Source: Hygrophila difformis
Taxonomy: Eukaryota > Streptophyta > Magnoliopsida > Lamiales > Acanthaceae
Direction of reading: 5' to 3'
Length of the DNA stretch: 64,000 bases
NCBI GenBank assembly: GCA_030278955.1
Contig: JAOANR010000003.1
Span: forward strand, 61,890,195-61,954,194
Positions 21,830-35,100 of this stretch are shown piece by piece (the stretch's first letter is position 1; each line of letters starts with the position of its first letter). The position numbers and the translations under genes were made by a program. The notes under the pieces were generated by a model that saw nothing but the letters and a program-made list of their open reading frames with translations, was not told the origin of the DNA and did not search any database.

Positions 21830-24800
21830 ATGGATTCCAGATTGATTAGGGCTAGGGTTTTTGCCAAAAAGCCCTTGCTTTTGAAGGATTTCTTGCTGGA
21901 TGATCTTGGCTCGTGCTCGTCCAACGGATTCAAATCGTTCCCCCGGCGGCAATGCTGCTCGTCCGTTCCTTTCCTCCACGAATTCGACTCGAAGAAGAAC
22001 AAGCAGATGAAGGAGCGGTTGCGTTTCGATAAATCCGCATTCTCCGCCTTCCGCAGCGTCTTCGCCGCCGTGAAACGCCTGCCTTTCGCCGCCGGAGTAA
22101 ACTCGCCGGACAAAAAGAAGAAGAAGAAAAAGAAGAAGAAGATGATCGATTCCTCGTTCCTGCGGCGGAGCTTTTCTGCCGGTGTTTTCTGGAAGCGGAA
22201 GAACTCCCCAATGAAAGAGATTGAGACGTGGAAATCTTTCGATCAGCTCCTCAAGGAGGATAAAATTTCTCCCAGCAAAGCGTCGTTCGGCTCGGTGTCG
22301 CAACGATGGCCGGCGACAGTGAGCCGGTTCGCTGCGGCGGAGACCGGGGAGTGCTCGAGCGACAATGCTCCTACATCCGAGGGAAATGCAACAGCAGCCG
22401 TCGGCGCCGCAGACGACTGCGAAACAAACGACGTCGTCGAGGTGGTTACGCCTAACGACGGCGTATCGGCGGAATCGGTGAGCATCAGCGACGCCGACGG
22501 TAGTGTAAGTTCCAACTCCAAGGTTAGATTCTTAAATTAAAATAAATTTGCCAGACATCCCATAAATTATGCCTTTCTATTTTAATTTTCAACATTATTT
22601 AATATTTCCTTTTATCTTTTTTTATAATTCATGATCTCACACCATTCAAGATAAATTTTTAATATTTAATATCTTAAATTGTATAAATTAAAATTAAAAA
22701 TTATAAAAATTTGATATTGTAAATCTATGTGATTAAACTAATCCAACAAAATTATACTCCCTCCGTTTTTTTTGTTAGCTACTGTTGACTAATGTATACT
22801 GTTCACTTATATACTTTGACTTAAAGTTTTCTCATGGTTATACAAGTTAAAATATGGCCAAGTGTGATCTTGTTAGATTCGTCTCGTCTTGTAGATATTA
22901 AATATCGAACTTTTAGAATTTTTACATGTACCGAATTTGAATTATTAATGGTTTAAAATGTGCATTGGACTGCGTGCTGAGTGGGTCCGTAGCTATCTTT
23001 AAAAAACGGAGGAAGTACTTATTATATTTTATCTTATACTATAATTGTATTAAAAGGTCGAATTAAAGTTACTCAATATAATAGTATAATAGTTTGTACT
23101 TTGTAGTACTCCCTCCGTCCCGCGAAAGTTGACGCGTATTCCTTTTTGAGATGTCCCACGAAATTTGACACGTTTCCTTTTTTAGATAAATTAAATTAAT
23201 ATAAATATAATTATAATCTTAATGGTTTCTAAAAACCCATTAAAAGTAATTACTTTAACTATTCTGCACAACTCTCAATACACTTTTATTTTTCTATACA
23301 AATCCCTTACATTTCTTTAATTCTCCATATCTCAAAATAGGTACAAATAAAAATTATATAAAATATATATTCTAAAACTAGACACCTAGACGATTCTAAC
23401 AAGACCACACTTGAATATTTTTTCTAATCAAATCATTACCATAATATTAAGTCAAAGTTAAACAATAAGTAAAGTGAAAATTCATTAAAATTTTAAACAC
23501 AAATACCCACAACACTTTAACCATTAAACCCAACTACATAAAATACCGTGCCCAAAAGAAACGCGTCAATTTTCGCGGGAGGGAGGGAGTACAATTTAGT
23601 GCTTTTTTTTTTTTTTTTTTTGTGAACAATTTAGTGCAGTTGGTTCACCTAGATTTGGTACACAGTTACACCCAATACTGCAGGTGCTAATTATTAGCCA
23701 TTTGGTTATCAATTTATGATAAGCTTCATCCTAGACTATTCATGCAAATAGTAAGTAATATTTCAAAAGAGACGAAAAAAAAAATGAAAATTAGATTATT
23801 TATCTAGTCTAGAACATAAATAACCACACCTACCCATCCGGCCGGAGAATAAGAATATTTTATGAATAGGTGGTGGAGGACACCAATTTAATTAGATAGT
23901 CATACAGATACTGTCATATACTCCCTCCGTCCCATTAAAAGTGGCCACTATTCCTTTTTGGGATGTCCCATTAAAAGTGGTCACTTTCCCTTTTAAGTAA
24001 ATTAGATTAACATAAACATGATTAAAAACCCCACAATAATGACAATTGTACTTTCTGCACAAAGTCCCTATATATGTTTAACCATTAATATCTCAAAATG
24101 GGTATAAATAAAAATTATATAAAATATATATTCTAAAACTATACGATTAGACGATTCCAACAAGATCACACTTGACTATTTTTGTCTTTCTACATCATTA
24201 CGATAACATTAAGTCAAAGTTAAATAATAAATATGGTTAAAAGTCAAATGTAACCATTATAAATTAGATGGATGAATTAGTCAAATTTACTCACACCACT
24301 TTAACTACTAAATCCCACTACCTAAATTCTCGTGACCAAAAGAAAGGGCACTTATATTGGGACGGAGGGAGTATATAAATAGACATATATAATTATAGCT
24401 AGCTAGTAATATTATTTGAGAAAATTAAAGAGAATAGATTATGTTGCATGTTGGGAGGACTTTAATTTATGTTATACACTCTAGTATTTTTTTGAGAATA
24501 TTTTTCTACTTAGTAAATTATTATAGGACGGATCGGAGTAGAAAATAGAATATTTTAATCACTGCTTACATTATCTCATCCTCCCTCGATTCATTGATCA
24601 GACTCATGTGCCGGCAAGTAATGGAAAGACGAGGACATTGACAATTATTATTATTATTATTATAATCCTACTACTGTAGTAATTTTTGTATGGCTTACAG
24701 GATTCCCTAATGTATAGGACGAGAGCACCCAATGATGAAGCCATGATAATTTATGATGTGACATGTTCCTGTGGAATCCCTCCTTTGTACGACAAACTTG

Positions 24801-26090
24801 AACTTGGGGTGGGGGTCCAACGAACCCAACTTCTTATGTGCTGCTGGTTCTGTAATTTGAAGAGTTTTTTGGACCATATTATCATCATCGTATGCCCTAC
24901 TAACATGCCTCTATGTGTGTATTGATTTTCATGGCAACTCATGCTATGGTGATAGATCCCATTTGGACAATAACTACTCTTCGAACTAGCTAGCTACACC
25001 CCTTTTTGTTGTGTGTTTTCTTGATGGCTTTCTCTGTCGTACGACACTCCAAGAATTTTCTGTTCTAGCGAACGAAATTTTTTTGATAAAATTTGGTCAC
25101 TAAAGAGGTTAGCGTCCGAATTTGCGATCGAAATTCGTTAGCTACCACAGTTTTAGTTACTAAATCCACATTTTTTTTTCTAGTAGTGCAAAAACTGCGC
25201 CCAAATTGGTTACTTTTATAGTTATGGATATATATAGTAGTAGTATTTTTTTTAGTGAAGCATGTAAAGAATGTTTACATATATATGTGATGTGATGAAT
25301 TGAAATGGGCAGCAAAAGGAGCAATGGTCAAGTGAAGAAAAGGAACAGTTCAGTCCAATGTCGGTCTTAGATTGTCCATTTGATGACGATGATGATGATG
25401 AAGTCATGTCCTCTCCTTTCCAACAAAGGCTTGCCCGAATGGAAGGTTAACTATTTATTTTATTCCACGATGATGCATCTATCGTATCATTTTTATGTTT
25501 AGTTGTTTTTCAAAATTGGTTTAATAATCTTTATGTTCGATCATTCAGGAACTAAGAAGAAGCTCATGAAAAAGATCCACATGTTCGAGAGCCTCGCCAA
25601 GCTCGAACCCCTGAACCTGACCGCGCGATTTACCACAGAAAAACCAGACTCGGACAATGATGATGAATCATCATCGCTCGTCGATGGGAAATCCGTGTCC
25701 GACATCGAGGAGCAACATCATGAGGAAGACGAAGTGGGAACATTCGACCAAGGCACGGAAGGGAAAAAGACAATGGAATTGCTTCACCAAATCAAGGCCA
25801 CCAAAGATGCAGGTTCGGACATGTTATTGATGGACTTCTTCTTGTCCGAAGGAGTTTCGGACCAATGGGATGACGACTCGGCCAAGGATTGGATATACGG
25901 GCCGCGGGGGCCGGAAGAGAAGGCATTGGAGTGGGAAGTGGAGAAGAACAGACAGGGTTATATTATTGATATGGAGAAAAATGGGGAATGGAAAACATTG
26001 GATCAAGAAATTGAGGAGGTGGCTTTCATGTTGGAAAGTGAGGTTTTTGATGCCCTATTGGATAAGCTTTTGGAAGAGATTTTTAGGTGA
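21830..26090 (+). CDS. Plant-specific protein of unknown function, three exons
   Basis: Three exons, 21830-22522, 25313-25445 and 25549-26090, join in one frame of 455 aa. The start is the first in-frame ATG. The N-terminus (MDSRLIRARVFAKKPLLLKD) and NGFKSFPRRQCCSSVPFL look like conserved blocks of a plant family I know only as uncharacterised, sometimes grouped with DUF4378/TRM-like proteins; that grouping is tentative. Residues around 95-107 form a lysine-rich tract (ten consecutive K). Exon 2 encodes EKEQFSPMSVLDCPF followed by six Asp. Exon 3 encodes TKKKLMKKIHMFESLAKLEP and ends in an acidic, amphipathic segment (WKTLDQEIEEVAFMLESEVF). No membrane segment or signal peptide is seen. Intron 1 (2.8 kb) is full of MITEs; intron 2 is 103 bp. 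The leader has a CT repeat near 21563-21573. Exon calls are firm; function is unknown. Confidence 0.82.
22757..23015. mobile_element. Stowaway-like MITE in intron 1
   Basis: Starts CTCCCTCCGTTTTTTTTG, ends AAAAACGGAGGAAG, with TA on both sides. 259 bp, lying in the first intron of the unknown-function gene. Confidence 0.85.
23109..23589. mobile_element. Stowaway-like MITE, long form, in intron 1
   Basis: Starts CTCCCTCCGTCCCGCGAAA and ends TTTCGCGGGAGGGAGGGAG, with TA flanks. At 481 bp it belongs to a longer size class shared with the element at 23921. Confidence 0.87.
23921..24371. mobile_element. Stowaway-like MITE, long form, in intron 1
   Basis: Starts CTCCCTCCGTCCCATTAAAA, ends TTGGGACGGAGGGAG, with TA flanks. 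451 bp. The interior segment AAAATATATATTCTAAAACT is shared with the copy at 23109. Confidence 0.87.
25045..25188. mobile_element. CACTA-like MITE in intron 1
   Basis: Left end CACTCCAAGAATTTTC, right end TTTTTCTAGTAGTG, whose reverse complement is the CACTACTAGAAAAA-type CACTA end. 144 bp. The left end has diverged and the target duplication is unclear. Confidence 0.55.
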
Positions 26091-26095
26091 GATTT

Positions 26096-26097
<2 letters not shown>

Positions 26098-26132
<35 letters not shown>
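26098..26132. repeat. Homopolymer run of 35 G
   Basis: Thirty-five consecutive G lie 8 nt after the stop codon of the unknown-function gene, thus in its probable 3' UTR. Such a run is rare in an AT-rich plant genome and would also be prone to G-quadruplex formation. The true length may be misassembled. Confidence 0.9.
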
Positions 26133-26135
<3 letters not shown>

Positions 26136-26405
26136 CATTTGTTTTGTCATTTTGAATGATAAATGTCGGGATAAAATCTGGTGGTTGATGTGAGCACAAT
26201 GCCCTAAAGTCATTGAAAGAATCGATTTTGTAGGATTTAGCTATGATGTAATTGTGATTGTATTTCACTCTTTTTAGTTTTGCTCCATGTTTTTAAATAA
26301 TACCCCCACCGTTCTATTTTAGTTGTATCTTTCAACTCAATTTCAATAACCAAAATGTGCATTAATTAACTCATAAATTTTCATTTTTACCCTTCAACTC
26401 AACTA

Positions 26406-26677
26406 CTCCCTCCGTCCCATATTTAACTTCTTCGACACTGTAGATACGGAGTTTAAGAAAGTTGTATTTTATTATTTTCATGTGTACTTTTGAGGGGTAA
26501 ATTTGTCTCTTTTTGTCTTGTAGTGCAATTGTTAGTAAAATTAAGGATTGGTTTTTCTGTAAATATATGAACATGTAGGAATATTTTAGTAAAAAAAAAT
26601 TCCCTTTTTGGGGTAGGAAGATAAATGTGGGACGTCCAAAAACGGAAAGTAAGAAGATAAATATGGGACGGAGGGAG
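26406..26677. mobile_element. Stowaway-like MITE
   Basis: Starts CTCCCTCCGTCCCATATTTA and ends AAATATGGGACGGAGGGAG, a near-perfect inverted pair of about 20 bp, with TA flanks. 272 bp. Confidence 0.88.
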
Positions 26678-29329
26678 TATTTCGTAATAAATGTCAAGAA
26701 ATAGTATTTATGTAAAGTAAAGGGCAATATAGTAAAAAAATAACATAACTACCTAAAACTACCTAAAAATGACAACTATTGCGGAATATTTTTTCATCTC
26801 TAAAAGACTACTACTGTACTATTTTGGACCGGGAAATTTCCATTCTCTTACAAGTGACAACAACAATAACAAGGATGATGGTGTTCGGTGAATTTTTTGG
26901 GTAAAGCAGACATAATTGCTTCCTATACAATAAACGGCCCAATAAGAGATTGGGCCCTTTCTTAGTTATTACTTCTAGTGTTTACACTAAATGAGTAGAA
27001 TCTTTGATTAGGCCAATTCATTTTATGAGATACTAATTAATTTCACTGAATTATGTTACAATTATTGATGTAATTTTATGAGATAAAATTAAACTAAATT
27101 AATCAATACCATTCTTTAAAGTGAACATGCATGCATCGTGCTTAGTTTTGCTTTCTTTTCTTTTTCTTATAATTCCACTTTTATCCCCCCCAAAAAAAAA
27201 AGAAGAAAAAAAAAAAAAAAAGGACAAGTATGGTATAAATATAATGGGTGTGTGTGACTGTGAGACTGAGTGAGTGACAACACCAGTCAACGTAGGTATG
27301 CAATTTGTCAAATTCATTCATTATATAGGTAGAATATAGATACAGATTATGCAAGTTACCATTTGAACTTTAATAATTATCGGTTGAAAATTTTAAATAT
27401 ATTAATTATACCAGCAAAAAAAGGAAATAACACGACATCCTACAGAAAAAGAAAAAAGGCAGAAATTGAGGGTGGGGAGATCGAAGGCCAAATCCCAATC
27501 ACATGAGGTTGAATATGTTTCAATTATAGATCAATAGATTATTGAACAATACTATCAGATTAAAAGTATGCAATTTTAAATTTACAGTTTGAAAGTTATC
27601 AATTCTATAAAAGTAAAAATCTGAATTGTGATGTGTGAATTGCAATTAGAGTATTTTTCATCCCGTGCTACGTTAAGTAGTTGATTTGATCGGCCGATGA
27701 GGAGCGTTGAAGAAAGACCTCTTTTATGTATGGGCATTCCTCCCGATTTCACAACAATCCTTCTTCAGTTTGACTGTTCAAGAGTCGAGTTCCCTCGCTT
27801 GTAGTTTATACCTTTTTTATTTATTTATTTGTATCACTAGTTATTTGAAATAAAATTGTGTAAGTAGAAGCAAACTTGTCATGATTTATGTCAATTGAAA
27901 ACTTAAAGAGGTTGGTATTCGACTTGAATGGGTATATACCGATATCGGGTTTTGCATTGTGTAATGCTGATTCCATTCCGAATCCGATCAACCGATCGAA
28001 AATTGCCCACCTCAATGTATATATCTTAGGGGTATGTTTTCTTGTATTATTTTTGAAATATATTACTTGTTTTTATTAAAATCATATCATACTGATGAAT
28101 TATTCGAAATCAGACCATAACAAATCAAACAAAATCATACTCCAAACTACATTAGACCCTAGCACAATAGATTAAACCAAAAAAAAATCAGGACATATCA
28201 TGTTCTTTATCATACGAGAATAGAACTAATAATATCATATCAAGGGAACAAGCCCCACATTATTGCCTTTCAAGCATAATGTACAATAGTGTTAATTAGA
28301 AATTCAGTATTAATTAGGTATTATTAATTTTATTAGAAATTCACAAGTAATTCATCAAGTAACATAAACTCTAAATAATAGTAGGTTTTTTCAAAATAAA
28401 TTTTCTACCCACATAAATTTCTTAACTCAAAATTGCAATTAAGATCTCTTGACAATAATTATATTAAACCAAGAAAAAAAACTGACCAAATATAAGTGGG
28501 ACCAATTTATAACATCAACATTGGAGAAAAAGGGGACATGGATACAAAGCTATTTTATGCTGCTGCATCCAACCACTTTTATTTTTCCTCATAAAAGGAT
28601 CCAACAACTTTATTTATTCCCCTATGATTGAAACCAAAAAGAACTGAGTAACAATAATAAATTAAATAAATAAAATAAAATAAAATAAATGCCATTATAG
28701 TAGTAGTAGTAGTATTTTTTTTTTCTTAATGAAATAGTAAAAGGGCATTTAGTACTACCTCAAGTCTCAACATTGACTGAACCTTTCAGTCTTTCACCAT
28801 ACGGCTTCTCGTCTCCCTTTTTAAGCAATTCCAGGAAAATTGTTGGCAGATCCCGGGACCAAAGATCCCATACAAATCGAACCATCAATTTCTAGGCCCC
28901 ACTCAAAACGACGGCGTAAGATTGTCCCCTGGATTTGCCCAAAACCAACCCGAATTTCCAGGCAGAAAGCTCAGTAAAAGTAAAAAGCTTCTTCTGGGAA
29001 AAAGGTTTTGAGGGTTTTTCCGTAAATTCGCCCAATGGTTCGGCAGATTGATTCCATCATTATTGTCGCGGGGTTCCCCCAATCGCCCACTTGGGTCCGC
29101 CTGACGGCTCGATCGAATCCTTTAAAATTCAATGGGCCACCTCGATATTCGTGCTACAGTCCTTGGTTAATGACACCAATCTTGGGATTTATTTACAATT
29201 TTGTCTGGCTGTTATTTATAGGAGTATTTTTTCCTTAAACCCCATAATTGATTTCTGTACTGTATGCGTCTCTGCACTAAGCAATTTCGAGTATAACCTG
29301 CTGCTCCTTCACTAACCCAACTCAGGAGG
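26678..29329. other. Intergenic region upstream of NRPD1
   Basis: No supported gene. It is AT-rich with A runs (27188-27222) and a short inverted GGCCCAATAAGAGATTGGGCCC-like pair near 26937. The last 500 bp (28800-29329) are of higher GC and probably hold the NRPD1 promoter. A 67-codon frame at 29035 has no recognisable motif. Confidence 0.5.
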
Positions 29330-29460
29330 GCCAAGAGGGGGAGACTCTCTTTCTCTCTCTGTAGACTCTAAAGATTGGATTTTTTATTTTAGCTTTCTTT
29401 TCGGGAGACGCGAGGAGAGGAAAGGAGCAGCGGGAAACCTCGCCGTTCGAGACAGGGGAG
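29330..29460 (+). other. Probable 5' UTR exon of NRPD1
   Basis: A CT-rich, purine/pyrimidine-biased leader ends with the strong donor GGGAG|GTGAGT at 29460/29461. The next acceptor compatible with NRPD1 precedes 32089 (TTAAG), 30 nt before its ATG. This implies a leader intron of about 2.6 kb. The transcription start is a guess; the link to NRPD1 is inferred from position and orientation. Confidence 0.5.
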
Positions 29461-31883
29461 GTGAGTTTTTCCGTTTTTATTTTTCTGTGTTGTTGAAAAA
29501 AAAAAAAAAAAAACTCCCTTTGGCTTCTTGGGGGTAGAGTTTAAGTTTTTATGTCGTATCGGATTTCGTGTGTTGGTTTCTCAATGTGGGCGAATAATAT
29601 TAGTGATTGACCATGAATGTTGGTGGCGTGTAAGGTGCATGATCATGTGGTGATTGTTTGATTGCAGAGGCTTTGGATGATTTTGTTTTATTTTATTTTT
29701 TGGTGCGGGTTTATTGGGGATTGGTAGTTGGGGTTTTCTCAAGGTAATGTACTTGCTTTTGTGTGAAAGTAATGTTTTTAGGATTGAGAGAAAGATGGGA
29801 TGTGATGGATTTTGCATGCAGTTTTGAATCTATGTGATTTTGCAATGTAGGACTGAAGTCTTGGCTTTTAGTTAGTTTTTTCTTTTTTTCTTTCCTATCA
29901 AAACCTTTCTCAGTTGTATGTGGTGTCCAACCCAGAATTTTGATGGGCTTGATTGACCATTGGCTATGCCATTGGATGAAGTGATTTTTGATTTGGGATA
30001 AATATTCTGACTGTTTATCATGATTCAGCATTTCATTTTTTGCGGTTTCACTAAGTTGTATAGAGATGATGTCTTGCTGGTGATCTGTTCAATGATAAAC
30101 AAATTGGATGATAAGGGTTAATAACAGCCTTTTAGTTTTTGCTAGTGAATGTAAATTATTGTTGTGGGATCATAAGCGGTGATAGTTCCACTTTTAGGCA
30201 TGCAAACCATGGTTTTGACTGTTTAGCTTTTCCTTTGAGGAGGGTGTTTATTGTAGATTCTATATGCTGATGGTTTCTGTGGATAAACATGAGGACCTAA
30301 TCTTTTTTCAAGTGAATTGAAGGATCTTCCTCCTGAAGGAACTGGTGCAGTGACATACTTTGATGAAAATAATAAATTCATATAATAGTGTTTATAGAAG
30401 CAGAAGAAGCTTTTACTTTTTCAACCTGTGATGAAAAGAAAATTTAGAGAACAAGCTGGGCATGGCATAAACTGCTGAAGTACGTGATTGATAATGCTAT
30501 GCCTTTTCATGAATGGAATGTGTATTTATGTCTGTATCGCAATCATTATACATTGTTTTGTCGATACTTTAGGGAAGCTTGTAATCTTGACATTAAATGC
30601 CACCTTTAGGTTGTAATTTATACAGACGTCGAAAGAGTATTAAATTGTGAATCCCTTTTGCTTGACTTGTTGACTTACTATATAAAAAACATAGTTAATA
30701 TTGTCAGCGCCGATGCAGTTAGAAAGAAATTACTGCAGAGAGCTTTATTCTAATCAATTTGTCAAAAGGATTGTGGATTCCATGATCAAAATATTTCAAT
30801 CATTAAATCAATCTCTATTTTTGGTGAAGAAAGACAATTCTTTCATTACCTTGAAAGAACACTTCTGTTTATGTTTTGTTCTCATATCCTTCTGTTCCTT
30901 TCCTTGCAAATGTGCTATTGTAAATTGATGGCATTGCGAACGATGTTGCATCAACCATTGATGGAGCAAAATTATATGACAATAAATAAAATATTTGTAG
31001 TAATTGGTACTTCTAATAAAAGAATTTAAAATAATGAAGGTAACCAAAGGAGAAGTGTTATAATTTGTCCCCCAAACCAACATGTTGGGAGTACAGGGCT
31101 CTTCCAAATTCATTTACTAACTTATTAGTAATTAATGAGTGAGTTAATGTTGTTTGCCTTCAGGATAAGTTTCGTATATTTGCACAGATTTTCTGAAAGG
31201 AATAGTTGGAGGCCTTTTGCATGTAGCTGCCCTATATAACGTCTAGGGTTGTGGGAGGCCTTTGGCATGTAGCTGTCCTATAAGTATAAAAATGCACGAG
31301 AATAGATCTCAATATACCTATTATAATGCCTGGATCTTTGACTTCCCAAGCCACTCAACTTTTTGCAGATTTTCGACCTACCCTGGAAGGCTCGACCAGA
31401 AGTCTAGAATTTTGCTTGACTTCATGGCCAAAAAGCTTTAAGAGAGAGTAATGGCTTATGGCTCTGCAATCAACAATAAAATGCACTTAAATTCCCGACT
31501 CCGAAGAGTGCCTTTATGTGGTTCAAATAGAGGAAATCTCTTTATATTTAGATTAACGAGTTAGGAAACGTTAATAGGAGAACTGAGTGCTAAACAAATG
31601 CCTTATTGAAAGCTATAGAGCAGAGTTCAGCCTTGAGATTCATTCTCTCATTAATAGGCCATTGAATATTTGCTTCTATTTGTCTTTTCTCACTTTATTT
31701 GGCGTTGCCTACATAATAAATGGTGTCTGTATTGTTGTGGGTTTTTTCCATCTTGCTTTCATTCCATTCATACATTACACCACCTACTGGATGAACTATT
31801 CGTAACTTAGTGATGCTTTGCATTAGGAAACATTGAATTGACATTCTTTTACTTGTTGAAGCTGTTTCTGTGCCTGAGTGGGT

Positions 31884-32015
31884 AGTGATTTTATCACACT
31901 TGCTTCTGTTTTCCTTGATTATCTTTTAATAGATGCCAAATACTTTGTGTAGTGATTTTTATCACACTTGCTTCTGTTTTCCTTAATTATCTTTTAAAAG
32001 ATGCCAAATACTTTC
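31884..32015. repeat. Tandem duplication in NRPD1 leader intron
   Basis: Two units of about 65 bp share TATCACACTTGCTTCTGTTT and AGATGCCAAATACTTT. They lie within 210 bp of the acceptor of the leader intron. Confidence 0.75.
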
Positions 32016-32118
32016 ACGTAGTTCATTGGGCCTTTCTGGTTTCGTACAGATACAAAATTGATTAATGACATTTGATTAATTTGTTAAGGTTCCACCAAGA
32101 AAAGTTCCACAATCTTCA

Positions 32119-35100
32119 ATGGATAATGATTCACATGTAGTTCAGCAAGTTGCTTCAGGTCGCCTGAAGGGTATCCATTTCAGTATTTTATCCGATGAAG
32201 ATGCAGTGAGTTTTTTTAGAGTTGGATTGCATTTTCAGAAGTAAGGCTCATGTGGAAACTTGTTCTTGAAATATGACATTTGCATTTGCAGGAAAAGATA
32301 TCAGCAACTGTCATTGGAACAGTTAATGAAGTGTCTGGTGCGGCACTGGGATTACCTGCTGTAAATGCTACTGAATGCTTTACATGTGGTGGAAGAAATT
32401 CGAAGGAGTGCGAAGGTATCCTATATAGCAAAAAGATTTAATGCTGTGTTATGATCTTTACCTCGTCCTGTTACGCATCTTTCAGAATATGCATCATTAT
32501 TTGTGTTTTTGCAGGACATTTTGGTTTGATCAATTTCCCATTTACAATTCTCAATCCTTATTTCATGCTGGAGGTTTCTCAAATCCTTAATAAAATCTGC
32601 CCGGGATGTAAATCCGTTCGTCCCAAGGTTAGATACTATAATCTGATGTGCTGAAACATAGTTGCAGTTTTGAATGTGCTATATATAGAAGCGGATATTG
32701 AAACAAAATGGATTTGAAGATAAATCCAAATCAAATTGAACTTCCACTAAGCATCTAAAGATTTTCTGAGTGTGATCTTCATCAATGGCTGTAGTTGGGT
32801 TTTTTAGCACTTTTCTCACAAGAGTCATAGTTGGTCACTTAGGGAGTGCTCACTTGGGTGATGGGTTAATTGGGATTAGTTCCATTGCACCCATGTGATA
32901 AGGACTATAATCACATGAATTAAGAGGAATAATACCGGGTCCATGTTTAATCATGGGCCTTGATACAACAAACTAAACATCCAACCTAATCCTCCAAAGT
33001 GAACACCACCTTAGGGTATTGAGCTTATTGCCAGTATATTTATTCGAGACTGTTGTCCTGCAAATCTATACTTTAGTACTCCATATCCTAATACTTTTAC
33101 CACATTTTTTTAAAGTTGCTGAAATGCGTCTTTTCTTTTGTCCCTCTTTCTACCAGAAAGCTGTTCCTCCATCCGACCTCGAGCTGCGCAGGAATTGCCA
33201 ATATTGTACTGTGAGTTCATTCAGGTTACTACAATATCCTTTCTACATTACTGTTACCAACTTGATTCCATTCAAATAACAATAGGGAAATTCAAGAGGA
33301 GGATATCCAAGGATGGCATTTAGAGTATCTTCGAAAGATATATTTGCAAAGACAGCAATTATTGCTGAATTCAATGAAAAGAGCTCTGATGCTCTGGCTT
33401 CTGATTATTGGGCTATAATCCCTAAAGATCCTGCTGCAGAACATAGTGGCATGCCATTAAACATGAGAGTTCTCTCGCCAGCTCAGGTAAATATACCAGT
33501 ACCTTATCTGTTTGAGTGAAAAATGTGTTGATCTTTCTGTTTATTTTTTAATTTTTTTTGCAGCCATTTATTTTGAGCTATTGTCATTTTCCTCACTAGT
33601 ACTAGGTAACACCCACCCCAAAATTACGTGCATTTTTAACCTTCAATTACAATGTGAGCTTGATCTTGAAATTAATATGTTGTTCAGGGCTTTCTTGCCT
33701 GTATGATGAGTAGCGACTTTAATGTTGTGTAATGCTAAACTTTCTTATACTTCCTCCGTTGTTTTTTTTTAAAGTGTAACGTTTCTCATGTGCACGTATG
33801 CCAATGCACATTTGAAAATTTTAATAACTCAAATTCGGTACAAGTAAAAATTCTAAAATTTTGATATTTAAAAACTACAGATGAGACGAATTCAACAAGA
33901 TCTCACTTGGCTATATTTTTCTTGTATAACTATGACAAAAATAGAAGTAAAAGTGCTATAATGAATACTCAAAAAAATTCAAAACATTACACTTAAAAAA
34001 ACGGCGGGAGTATTATTTTGTCAAAAAAATTTCCATTAATATCTCAGTAAACTATGGCGGAAAAAGGTTACAGAGTCATTCACATTCCACCAGTTACCCT
34101 TATGCTTCGCATGTTCCCCATTGTGGTGTATGAGAATTATTACCAGTTGTTTCTTTTGAACGAAAATATATATGGAAGAAAATAGGCGCAGCAGCATGCT
34201 ACACTAACCCTGTGCCTGTATTAACGAAATAGATATCTTATAGTAATACTTTCTATAGTTTTTATTGCAAGCAAATTGTGGATTGTTGTGACAATCTCAT
34301 TTGAGCTAGAAAATCCCAATACACGCACACACACACACTCATCATCTAGCAGTCACCTGGTTCCTTCATCTTTTGTAAATTTCTTTGCTGTATTTCTTTA
34401 GTTTATCCCTTATATAACTGGTGCATGTGTATGTGGATGGTTCTTGTTTAGGTCTATTCTATCTTGAAGGATGTTTGTCCCAGGACATTGGACTCACTTC
34501 TCAGACGTAAAAATAAAATCTTTCTGAATTCTATAATTGTCACACCAAACAGCCACCGAGTTAGAGAATTTGCACAGCAAATAACTATTGTAAGTGAATT
34601 TATTATTGCTCTAGTTATAACTTACGTCTATCTGCATAATCTTTTGGATCTTTTTATCGCTTATTGATCCCCCATTGTATGCTCACTATATGCTGTTTTA
34701 AAACTGATTGACTTAAGGATGAAACAACGAGGATGTACAGAAAGCTTTTCGATTTTAGGGGGACTCCTAATCAGTTAAGTGCTCGTGTAATTGAGAGATA
34801 TAGAGTTTCCAAGGTAAGATCGACCAAACTTTGGAACCCTTTTACTTATATGTCTCTATCTTCGTATAATTCTAAATGGAGTTATTGGTCTGAAAAACAT
34901 CCCTTGCTGCAGATACGCCCTGAAAAAGTGTCAAACCTACAGAAGTTATATGAAAAGCAATCGTCCAATGAGTCTGCTTCTAGTGCATCAGGGTTGAGAA
35001 ACATCAAGGACTTGGTACTTGGAAAGCGCACTGATAATTGTCTCCGCACAGTAGTTGTTGGGGATCCAAAACTCAGAGTTGATGAAATTGGCGTGCCCTT

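Noticed and set aside
24686..24925. 79-codon frame inside intron 1 of the unknown-function gene
   Set aside because: No motif, lies within an intron, and overlaps an open minus-strand frame of similar length.
29035..29315. Short overlapping frames upstream of NRPD1
   Set aside because: No recognisable product; the position fits promoter or leader sequence.
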